Origin: JACQAI01 sp035507915
GTDB lineage: Bacteria; Pseudomonadota; Alphaproteobacteria; Elsterales; Elsteraceae
NCBI GenBank assembly: GCA_035507915.1
Contig: DATJNS010000221.1
Coordinates: 1 to 13,829 of the forward strand
Length of the DNA: 13,829 nt
Reading direction: 5' to 3'
Below the pieces are notes generated by a model that had not been told where the DNA came from, searched no databases, and saw only the letters and a program-made list of their open reading frames with translations. Positions 6,525-13,520 of the stretch are shown in pieces. A program made the position numbers and the translations under genes. Position 1 is the first letter of the stretch; each line of letters starts with the position of its first letter.

Positions 6525-7514
6525 CTAGCTTACACCGGCGCGCGCGCCCAGCACGTCGTCGCGCACGCAGGCGGCCTGCCGGCCGCCGGCGAGCGGGCGC
6601 AAGGCCGGCACCTCCGCGGCGCACGCGGGCCGCGCATGCGGACAGCGCGTCCGGAAGCCGCAACCGGTCGGCGTTGCCGCCGGATCGGGCAGTTCGCCCG
6701 CGAGCGGCGCGGCAGCGCGCCCAGCCGCCGCGCGCAGCGACGGCGTCGCCGCCAGCAGTGCTCGCGTGTAGGGATGCGCCGGCGCGGCGAACACGGCGTC
6801 GGTCGGTCCGATCTCGACGATGCGCCCGAGATACATCACGGCGATGCGGTCGGCGAGATGGCGGACGACGTGCAGATCGTGGCTGATGAAGAGCAGCGCG
6901 AGCCCGAGCTCGGCGCGCAGATCGGCGAGCAGATTGACGACCTGCGCCTGCACCGAGACGTCGAGCGCCGACACCGGCTCGTCGGCGACGATGAAGTCGG
7001 GCCCGGTGGCGAGCGCCCGCGCGATCGCGATGCGCTGGCGCTGGCCGCCAGAGAACTCATGCGGCAGGCGGCTCGCGTGCTCGGGCGCCAGCCCGACCTG
7101 GGCCAGCAGGCCGGCGACGCGGTCGCGCACCGCGCGCGGCGCGGCCAGGCCGTGAATGGTCAGCCCGTCGGCGATCTGCGCGCCGACCGGGCGGCGTGGA
7201 TCGAGGCTGGCGTAGGGATCCTGGAACACGAGCTGCATGCGCCGCCGCAGCGCGCGCAGGCCCGCGGAGGTCATGGTCGACAGATCCTGGCCGTCGAAGC
7301 ACACGCGACCGGCGCTCGGCGCCAGCAGGCGGAGCAGCAGCCGGCCGAGGGTCGTCTTGCCGCAGCCCGACTCGCCGACCACGCCGAGCGCCTCGCCGCG
7401 CGCGATCTCGAGCGAGACGTCGCGCACCGCCAGCACGTCCCCGCGGCGCCCGGGCCACAGGCCGCGCGCGTGAAAGCCGCGCGACAACGCTTCGGCGCGC
7501 ACCAGCGCGGTCAT
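6525..7514 (-). CDS. DppF/OppF-like ABC transporter ATP-binding protein
   Basis: This 329-residue cytoplasmic ATPase is the second nucleotide-binding subunit of a dipeptide/oligopeptide-type importer. Visible motifs are Walker A GESGCGKTT (47-55), Q-loop VFQDPYASLDP (Gln98), signature FSGGQRQ (154-160), Walker B FIVADEP with Glu179, and H-loop His212 in FISHDLHVV. The oligopeptide-transporter C-terminal domain follows (HPYTRALLAATP, 247-258). It contains Cys285, Cys291, Cys298 and Cys316, whose spacing is identical to that in the partner ATPase. The ATG at 7514 overlaps the upstream stop as ATGA and has GAGG four bases upstream (complement of 7519-7522). An alternative ATG at 7529 would add five residues but fits less well. 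It pairs with the ATPase half of the upstream fusion protein. Confidence 0.94.
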   Translation of the reverse strand: MTALVRAEALSRGFHARGLWPGRRGDVLAVRDVSLEIARGEALGVVGESGCGKTTLGRLLLRLLAPSAGRVCFDGQDLSTMTSAGLRALRRRMQLVFQDPYASLDPRRPVGAQIADGLTIHGLAAPRAVRDRVAGLLAQVGLAPEHASRLPHEFSGGQRQRIAIARALATGPDFIVADEPVSALDVSVQAQVVNLLADLRAELGLALLFISHDLHVVRHLADRIAVMYLGRIVEIGPTDAVFAAPAHPYTRALLAATPSLRAAAGRAAAPLAGELPDPAATPTGCGFRTRCPHARPACAAEVPALRPLAGGRQAACVRDDVLGARAGVS

Positions 7515-9364
7515 GCGACCTCGGCCCATCGAAGACAGCGCGACAGGCGTGCAGGCGCCACCGACCGCAGCGGCGGCGGCGCGGCCGAGCACACCGCCAC
7601 GGCGTGGGCGCAGCGCGGCGCGAAACGACAGCCCGGCGGCAAGGCATGCGGCGCCGGCACCGCGCCCGGGATGGCGGCGAGACGCTCGGCGCCGCCTTCC
7701 GGCACGCTGGCGATCAGGGCTGCCGTGTAGGGATGGCGCGGCGCCGCGAACACCTCGGCCACCGGGCCCTGCTCGACGATCTCGCCGGCATACATGACGG
7801 CGACACGATCGGCGATGCGCGCGACCACCGCGAGGTTGTGCGTGATGAAGATCAGCCCCAGGCCGGCGCCGTGCGCCTTGAGCGCCGCCATCAGGTCGAG
7901 GATCTGCGCCTGGACCGTGACGTCGAGCGCGGCGGTCGGCTCGTCGGCGATCAGCAGCCGCGGCCGGTTGGCGACCGCGCTCGCGATCATGGCGCGCTGA
8001 CGCTGACCGCCCGACAGTTCGTGCGGAAACGCCCGGGCCCGGCGTTCCGGATCGGGCAGACCCGCTTCGCGCAGACAGTCGACCGCCTGCCGCGCCGCGT
8101 CGCGGCGCGACACGGGCCGATGCGCGAGAATCGCCTCGGCGACCTGGGCGCCGACGCGATGGAACGGATCGAGGCTGGCGCCCGGGTCCTGGAACACCAT
8201 GGCGATCTGATCGCCGCGAAGCCGCCGCCGCGCCGGCTCGTCGAGCCGCGCGAGATCCCGCACGGCGCCGTCGCGGTCGACGAACCGCACCGCGCCACCG
8301 GCGACGCGGGCGGACGGCGGCAGCAGCCCGAGCACGGCGAGCCCGGTCAAGGTCTTGCCCGATCCGCTCTCGCCGACCAGCGCCACGGTCTCGCCTGGCG
8401 CGACGGCGAGGGACACGCCGTCGACCGGCCGGATGGTGCCGCGCGGCGTGGCGATCTCGACCACCAGGCCGTCGATCTCGAGCAGCCGGGGCGTGCCGGC
8501 GCCCACGACGGCGCCGGGCAGCAGCCGGGCGGCGCCGCGCGCGAGCCAGCCGGCCGGACGCGCGCCGGCACGCGGATCGAGCACGTCGCGCAAGCGGTCG
8601 CACAGCAGGTTGAGGGCGACGATCGTCCCGGTCAGCGCCGCGCAGGGCCACAGCAGCAGCCAGGGCGCCTGCTCCATCGTGCTGCGCGCGCCGCGGATCA
8701 TCAGGCCCCACGACGGCGTCGGCGGCACCACGCCGAGACCAAGGAACGACAGGCCGCTCTCGAGCACCAGCGCGGCCGCGACGGTCAGCGAGAACTGGAT
8801 CAGGAGCGGCGGCGCCACATTGGGCAGCACGGTGCGGGCGAGGATGCGGCCCGGCGCCGCGCCCAGCGCCTCCTGCGCGACGACGTAGTCGAGGTTGCGC
8901 GCCGCCAGGGTCTCGGCATAGGCGACGCGCGCGTAGCCCGGCGCGTAGAGGATCGACAGCGCGACGATCAGGGTCGCGGCGCCCGGTCCGACCAGCGTGA
9001 CGACCAGCAGCGCCAGCAGCAGCGGCGGGAAGCACAGCACGGACTCGATCGAGCGCACGGTCAGGAGCTCGACGACGCCGCGGAAGAAGCCCCCGATCAG
9101 GCCGAGCGCGCTGCCAACCAAGCCGGCGATCAGCGCCGACACGAAGGCGACGGCGAGCGAGGCGCGCGCGCCCCACAGGGCCCGGGTCAGCACGTCGCGG
9201 CCGTACTCGTCCTGGCCGAGCGGATGGCCGGGTCCGGGCGCCGCCAGGCGATGCGCGACGTCCATGCGCACCGGATCGGGCAACGGCAGCAGCGGCACCA
9301 CGAGCGCGAGCCCGATGATCAGTCCGACCAGCGCGCCGGGCAGCAGGAGCCGGCGGTTCGCCAT
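7511..9364 (-). CDS. DppC-DppD fusion: ABC transporter permease plus ATP-binding domain in one polypeptide
   Basis: One uninterrupted 617-codon frame encodes an inner-membrane permease followed by an ATPase, normally two proteins. Residues 1-265 are DppC-like: a hydrophobic N-terminal helix (about 8-27), the family motif HPLGQDEYGRDVLTR (47-61), further helices, and the coupling loop EALGAAPGRILARTVLPN (165-182). A linker of about 25 Ala/Gly/Arg-rich residues follows. Residues about 292-617 are DppD-like: Walker A GESGSGKTLT (331-340), Gln392, signature ELSGGQRQ (449-456), Walker B LLIADEP with Glu475, His509, and a C-terminal domain with Cys579, Cys585, Cys592 and Cys610. No stop or good internal ribosome binding site is seen at the junction; a GTG at Val287 could restart but lacks a purine box. 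The start ATG overlaps the DppB stop by one base (TGATG). Confidence 0.93.
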   Translation of the reverse strand: MANRRLLLPGALVGLIIGLALVVPLLPLPDPVRMDVAHRLAAPGPGHPLGQDEYGRDVLTRALWGARASLAVAFVSALIAGLVGSALGLIGGFFRGVVELLTVRSIESVLCFPPLLLALLVVTLVGPGAATLIVALSILYAPGYARVAYAETLAARNLDYVVAQEALGAAPGRILARTVLPNVAPPLLIQFSLTVAAALVLESGLSFLGLGVVPPTPSWGLMIRGARSTMEQAPWLLLWPCAALTGTIVALNLLCDRLRDVLDPRAGARPAGWLARGAARLLPGAVVGAGTPRLLEIDGLVVEIATPRGTIRPVDGVSLAVAPGETVALVGESGSGKTLTGLAVLGLLPPSARVAGGAVRFVDRDGAVRDLARLDEPARRRLRGDQIAMVFQDPGASLDPFHRVGAQVAEAILAHRPVSRRDAARQAVDCLREAGLPDPERRARAFPHELSGGQRQRAMIASAVANRPRLLIADEPTAALDVTVQAQILDLMAALKAHGAGLGLIFITHNLAVVARIADRVAVMYAGEIVEQGPVAEVFAAPRHPYTAALIASVPEGGAERLAAIPGAVPAPHALPPGCRFAPRCAHAVAVCSAAPPPLRSVAPARLSRCLRWAEVA

Positions 9365-10317
9365 CACGCGTGGCGCACACGCGGATCGAGCACGGCGTAC
9401 AGCAGGTCGACCACGAGGTTGAGCAGCACGGCGAGCACCGAGATCGCGAGCACGATGCCGACCACCTCCGGATAGTCGCGCGCCTCGACGGCACGCACGA
9501 GATAGCCCGACAGGCCCGGCCAGTTGAACAGGTACTCGACCAACACGGTGCCACCGAGCAGCGTGCCGAGATGGAGCGCCAGCACCGTGACGATCGGCAC
9601 GAGCGCGCCGCGTAGCACGTGATGCAGCACGATGCGCGCGGGTGCGAGCCCCTTGGCCGCCGCCGCACGCACGTAGTCGCGGCCGAGCACCTCGAGCATG
9701 GCGCTGCGCGTCATGCGGAAGATCACGGCGCCGAGGCCGAGCGCGATGCTGCCCGCCGGCATCGCGAGCAGCACCACGTGCTGCAGCGGATCGCGCGCCA
9801 ACGCCACGTAGCCGCCGGCCGGCATCCAGCGCAGCTGCTGGGCGAGCACCAGGATCGCCAGGGTGCCGACCACGAACACGGGGATCGACAGGCACAGGCT
9901 GGCGGCGCCCGAGAGCGCGCGGTCAGCGGGCCGGCCGGCACGCAACGCCGCGAGCGCGCCGGCCGGCAGCCCGGCGAGCAGCGCGATCAGGCCGGCGGCA
10001 CCGATCAACTCGAGGGTGCGCGGCAGGCGGAGCATCAGCTCGTCGGCGACCGGGTGATCGTCGTCCAGCGAGGTGCCGAGATCGCCGCGCGCGAGCCGCC
10101 CCAGATAGGCGGCGTATTGCGCCGCCAGCGGCCGATCGAGCCCGAGCCGGCCGCGCAGCTCGGCGACGGCGGCGGGATCGGGCGCCATGCCGCCCTGCGA
10201 CAGCAGGAGCTCGGCGGGATCGCCCGGGATCACGTGGATGACCAGGAAGACGACGGTCGCCACCACCCAGACGAGCGCCAGCGCGATGCCGAGGCGGCGG
10301 AGCGCGTAACCCAGCAT
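9364..10317 (-). CDS. DppB-like ABC transporter permease
   Basis: This 317-residue inner-membrane protein is the first permease of the peptide-type importer. It shows the family opening MLGYALRRLGIALALVWVVATVVFLVIHVIPGDP-like segment: one helix, then the conserved PGDP. After a periplasmic stretch with LRGRLGLDRPLAAQY it has about five further helices. The coupling loop DYVRAAAAKGLAPARIVLHHVL is the EAA-type motif that contacts the ATPase, followed by VEYLFNWPGLSGYLVRAV typical of DppB. The ATG at 10317 is preferred; a GTG directly upstream (10318-10320) would add one residue. It begins 24 bp after the substrate-binding protein gene and its stop overlaps the start of the permease/ATPase fusion by one base, so translation is probably coupled. 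Confidence 0.94.
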   Translation of the reverse strand: MLGYALRRLGIALALVWVVATVVFLVIHVIPGDPAELLLSQGGMAPDPAAVAELRGRLGLDRPLAAQYAAYLGRLARGDLGTSLDDDHPVADELMLRLPRTLELIGAAGLIALLAGLPAGALAALRAGRPADRALSGAASLCLSIPVFVVGTLAILVLAQQLRWMPAGGYVALARDPLQHVVLLAMPAGSIALGLGAVIFRMTRSAMLEVLGRDYVRAAAAKGLAPARIVLHHVLRGALVPIVTVLALHLGTLLGGTVLVEYLFNWPGLSGYLVRAVEARDYPEVVGIVLAISVLAVLLNLVVDLLYAVLDPRVRHA

Positions 10318-10324
10318 CACGCCG

Positions 10325-10341
10325 CCGCCTGGGCCTGGCGG
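10325..10341 (-). other. Small hairpin between substrate-binding protein and permease genes
   Basis: CCGCC and GGCGG flank a 7-nt loop in the 24-bp gap, immediately after the TAA of the substrate-binding protein gene and just before the DppB start. Hairpins at this position in importer operons often protect the binding-protein message and reduce read-through to the permeases. The stem is only five G/C pairs, so the role is uncertain. Confidence 0.3.
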
Positions 10342-11859
10342 TTACGCAACGCTGGTCTCTTCCAGGGTGATGCCCGACTGGAAAGTGAGCGCGCCCGGCA
10401 TGTTCTTGAAGCCGGTCACCGTCTTCTGCATCGCATAACCCTGGCTGCGCCACGCCAGCCCGACGATGGGCGCCTCCTCGATCGCGATCTGCTCGATCGT
10501 GTGGTAGATCGCCTTGCGCTTCGTCGCGTCGAACTCGGCGCGGCCGGCTTTCAGGAGCTCGGTGATCCTCGGCGTCTTGAGCCCGAAGCTGCGCACGTAG
10601 GACGTCGAGAGCGAGCCGTCGATCAGATTGCCGAGCCCGTCCGGATCGTTGCTGTCGGTGGTGGTGCCCATCATCGCCAGGTCGTACTGACCCTTGTTGG
10701 CGATCGCGAGGCGAGTCGCCCAGTCGGGCAGGTTGAGTTCGCTCTGGATGCCGACCGCGGCCAGATGCTGCTGCACGATCTCCGCGGAATCCTTGTGCAT
10801 GCCGTATTGCGCGGTCGACAGGAACGAGCAGGTGAAGCCGTCGCCGTGCCCGGCCTCGGCGAGCAGCTTCTTGGCCAGCGCGGGGTCGTAGCGCCAGCCG
10901 TCGTTGAGGTCGGCGTTGAAGAATTCGCTGCCGGCGGCGATCGGCAGATGGGCCATCGACGTGCCGCGGCCGAAGAACGCCGCCTTGACGATGTCCTCGC
11001 GCTTGATCGCGTGGCCGACCGCGCGGCGCACGCGCGCATCGTCGAACGGCGGCTTGGTGCCGTTGAACACCAGATACATGAACGGCCCGTCGACCGCGTC
11101 GAGCACGAACTTCGGGTCCTTGGCGATGCCGTCCATCGATTGCCAGGGCACGTACTCGATCAGATCGACGTCGCCGGTCTGCAGCGCCGCGACCCGCAGG
11201 TTCTCGTCGGCGTAGGCGACGACGCGGATCGATTTCAGCTTCGGCAGGCCCGGCTTGTAGTATTTGTCGAACGCCTCGAGATCGAGCGACACGCCGCGCT
11301 CCTGCGCCTTGAGGACGAACGGGCCGGCGCCGACCGGTTGGTTGGCGTCCGAGTGGCGCGACATGATCGGCAGGTGATAGCTCGCCAGCCAGTGCGGCAA
11401 GGTCACGGTCGGCTGCTTCATGACGATGCGCACGGTCTTGTCGTCCGGCGTCTCGACCGCGTCGACGCCCTGCATCTCGGTGCGGAAATAGGCGGTCGAT
11501 TTCTCGTTGGCGATCTGCTCGATCGTCCATTTGACGTCGGCGCTGGTCAGCTTTTCGCCGTTGTGGAACACGGCGTCGCGCAGGCTGAAGGCCCAGGCGT
11601 GCGTGCCGTCGGGCGCCCAGCGCGTCGCCAGCTCGCCGCGCAACGCCCCCTGCTTGTCGTAGGCCAGCAGCCCGCGATTGGTCATCAGCTTGACGGTGGC
11701 CGACGACGTGCCGGCATTGGCCCACGGCTGCAAGGTCGGCGGATAGCCCGAGAAGCCGAACGTCAGGGTGCCCGGCGCGTGGGCGCGGGCGCCCACGATG
11801 CGCAGGAACGGCAATGCGCCGGCGGCGCCGAGGATGGCGCGGCGCGTGATGTGGATCAT
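10342..11859 (-). CDS. ABC transporter periplasmic substrate-binding protein (SBP_bac_5, DppA/OppA family)
   Basis: This 505-residue protein would capture the transported compound in the periplasm. Its first 28 residues form a signal peptide with a twin-arginine motif (TRRAIL, 5-10), a hydrophobic stretch and an Ala-x-Ala site (ARAHA, 24-28), suggesting Tat export; there is no lipobox cysteine. The mature protein shows the family 5 signature: LATRWAPDG (77-85) then FSLRDAVFHNGEKLTSADVKWTIEQ (91-115), and later DARVRRAVGHAIKREDIVKAAFFG, typical of peptide, nickel and opine binding proteins. The ATG at 11859 overlaps the HyuB stop as ATGA and has GGGGAG (complement of 11867-11872) 7 nt upstream. 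A much longer extension in this frame runs through hyuB and is not real. Substrate specificity of this family is broad and cannot be read from motifs. Confidence 0.94.
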   Translation of the reverse strand: MIHITRRAILGAAGALPFLRIVGARAHAPGTLTFGFSGYPPTLQPWANAGTSSATVKLMTNRGLLAYDKQGALRGELATRWAPDGTHAWAFSLRDAVFHNGEKLTSADVKWTIEQIANEKSTAYFRTEMQGVDAVETPDDKTVRIVMKQPTVTLPHWLASYHLPIMSRHSDANQPVGAGPFVLKAQERGVSLDLEAFDKYYKPGLPKLKSIRVVAYADENLRVAALQTGDVDLIEYVPWQSMDGIAKDPKFVLDAVDGPFMYLVFNGTKPPFDDARVRRAVGHAIKREDIVKAAFFGRGTSMAHLPIAAGSEFFNADLNDGWRYDPALAKKLLAEAGHGDGFTCSFLSTAQYGMHKDSAEIVQQHLAAVGIQSELNLPDWATRLAIANKGQYDLAMMGTTTDSNDPDGLGNLIDGSLSTSYVRSFGLKTPRITELLKAGRAEFDATKRKAIYHTIEQIAIEEAPIVGLAWRSQGYAMQKTVTGFKNMPGALTFQSGITLEETSVA

Positions 11860-13520
11860 GAGGCGTCTCCCCGATCGGTGAATCCGTAAACCGCGCGCGC
11901 CGTCGCGGCGTCGATCGCGCCCTCGGCGCAATCGCGCGCGACCGCGGCGGGATCGCGTTCGGCGGGCGGGCCATAGCCGCCGGCGCCCGGCGTGATGATC
12001 TCGAGCCATTGGCCGGCCTTGAGCTCGGCGCGATCCTTGTCGAGCACCGCGCCGGGCCCGCACACGATCCTGCCGTGGCCGCCGGCCGCGCCGCCGAACA
12101 AACCCCACGACGTCGAGGTCAGGCGCGAGACGTCGACCCGCACGCGGCAGTCGGCATCGGCGCGGTAGACGCGGCGCAACCCCATGCCGCCGCGGAACCG
12201 GCCCGCGCCACCCGAGTTGGCGACCAGCTCGTAGCGCATCACGGTCAGCGGATACTCGCCCTCGAGCGCCTCGACCGGCAGGTTGGACGTGTTGGTGATG
12301 TGCACGTGCACGCCGTCGAGCCCGTCCTTGGTCGGCCGCGCGCCCGAACCGCCGCCCATGGTCTCGAGATAGACCCACAGCGCGCCGTCGGGCCGCTCGC
12401 CGATGAAATGCGCGACCGTGCACGCGCTGTTGGTGCTGGCGATCACGCGATCGGGAACCGCCTGGGCGAGCGCGCCCAGAATGACGTCGGAGACGCGCTG
12501 GCAAGTCTGGGTGCGGCCGTTGACCGCCGCCGGATGCCTGCAGTTCAGGATCGTCCCTTCGGGCGCCGTGACGGTGAGCGGCCTCGCCAGTCCGGCGTTG
12601 GGCGGGATCGTCGGATCGACCACCGACTTCACCATGTAGTAGGCGGTCGCCAGCAGCGCCGTGTACGTCATGTTGACGCCGGCGCGCGCCTGGGGCGGAC
12701 CGTCGAAATGCAGCCGCATGGTGTCGCCCGCGACCGTGATCTCGACCGAGATCGGCGCCGGCTCGGCCATCGAGGCGCTTTCGAACAGGTCGGTGAAGCG
12801 GTAGATGCCGTCGGGGATCGCCGCGATGCCGGCGCGCATCTTGCGCTCGGCGTGATCGAGCAGGCCGTCGCCCGCCGCCAGCACGGTGCCGGCGCCGTAT
12901 TTCCCGCACAGCGCCTGGAAGCGCTCGACGCCGAGCCGGTTGGCCGCCATCTGCGCGCGCAGGTCGGACAGGCGCTCGCGCGGCACGTGACAGTTCAGCA
13001 GGATCAGGTCGAGCACGTCCTTCTGCAGCTCGCCGGCGCGATAGAGCCGGATCGGCGGGATGCGCAGGCCCTCCTGGTAGATGTGGGCGTGGCCGCGATC
13101 GGCGAAGTCGGCGTGATGCGCGAGGTTGACGGTCCAGGCCGCGACCCTGCCGTCCACGAAGATCGGCTCGGCCAGCACGATGTCGGGCAGGTGCGTGCCG
13201 CCGCCTTCATAGGCGTCGTTGCCGATGAAGGCGTCGCCCGGCCGCATGTCCTCGATGCGATGGTGGCTCACGATGTGGGACACGATGCCGAGGAAGCTGC
13301 CGAGATGGATCGGGATGTGCTCGGCCTGGCACAGCGTGCGGCCCTCGGCGTCGAACAATGCGGTCGAGCAGTCGCGCCGCTCCTTGATGTTGGTCGAGTG
13401 CGACGCGCGGATCAGCGCCTCGCCGGTCTCCTCGACGATCGAGCCGAGCGCCGAGCCGATCACCTCGACCGTGATGGGGTCGAGAGCGCCGCCCGAATTG
13501 GTCAGGGTCGTGGCGCTCAT
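11856..13520 (-). CDS. hyuB: Hydantoinase B / 5-oxoprolinase beta-type subunit (HyuB)
   Basis: This 554-residue cytoplasmic protein is the B subunit of an ATP-dependent hydantoinase, N-methylhydantoinase or 5-oxoprolinase-type enzyme that opens a cyclic amide. Recognisable blocks are LDPITVEVIGSALGSIVEE (13-31), SHSTNIKERRDCSTALFDAEG (40-60), the conserved GDAFIGNDAYEGGGTHLPDI (95-114), VNLAHHADFADRG (131-143), and the C-terminal ITPGAGGYGPPAERDPAAVARD (509-530), which is diagnostic of HyuB. Length is normal. The ATG at 13520 overlaps the HyuA stop as ATGA; there is no good ribosome binding site, so translation is likely coupled to hyuA. The HyuA/HyuB pair is placed directly before an importer. 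Substrate cannot be fixed: acetone carboxylase subunits also share this family, but no third subunit is visible here. Confidence 0.93.
   Translation of the reverse strand: MSATTLTNSGGALDPITVEVIGSALGSIVEETGEALIRASHSTNIKERRDCSTALFDAEGRTLCQAEHIPIHLGSFLGIVSHIVSHHRIEDMRPGDAFIGNDAYEGGGTHLPDIVLAEPIFVDGRVAAWTVNLAHHADFADRGHAHIYQEGLRIPPIRLYRAGELQKDVLDLILLNCHVPRERLSDLRAQMAANRLGVERFQALCGKYGAGTVLAAGDGLLDHAERKMRAGIAAIPDGIYRFTDLFESASMAEPAPISVEITVAGDTMRLHFDGPPQARAGVNMTYTALLATAYYMVKSVVDPTIPPNAGLARPLTVTAPEGTILNCRHPAAVNGRTQTCQRVSDVILGALAQAVPDRVIASTNSACTVAHFIGERPDGALWVYLETMGGGSGARPTKDGLDGVHVHITNTSNLPVEALEGEYPLTVMRYELVANSGGAGRFRGGMGLRRVYRADADCRVRVDVSRLTSTSWGLFGGAAGGHGRIVCGPGAVLDKDRAELKAGQWLEIITPGAGGYGPPAERDPAAVARDCAEGAIDAATARAVYGFTDRGDAS

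Noticed and set aside
7196..9475. 759-codon plus-strand frame opposite the transporter genes
   Set aside because: Antisense shadow with Arg/Gln/His-rich low-complexity protein and no recognisable domain.
7515..9668. Long upstream extension of the DppF-like frame (frame opens at 9668)
   Set aside because: It is a shifted-frame shadow of the permease/ATPase fusion gene; real homology begins at the ATG 7514.
9365..9895. Upstream extension of the permease/ATPase fusion frame to 9895
   Set aside because: It overlaps the DppB gene out of frame, is Arg/Ala-rich and has no membrane segment pattern; the DppC start at 9364 is coupled to the DppB stop.
9619..11889. 756-codon plus-strand frame opposite the permease and substrate-binding protein genes
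   Set aside because: Antisense shadow; opposite strand has complete family motifs and codon bias.
11860..12909. Extension of the substrate-binding protein frame into hyuB
   Set aside because: The signal peptide begins at the ATG 11859; the extension is an out-of-frame reading of hyuB.
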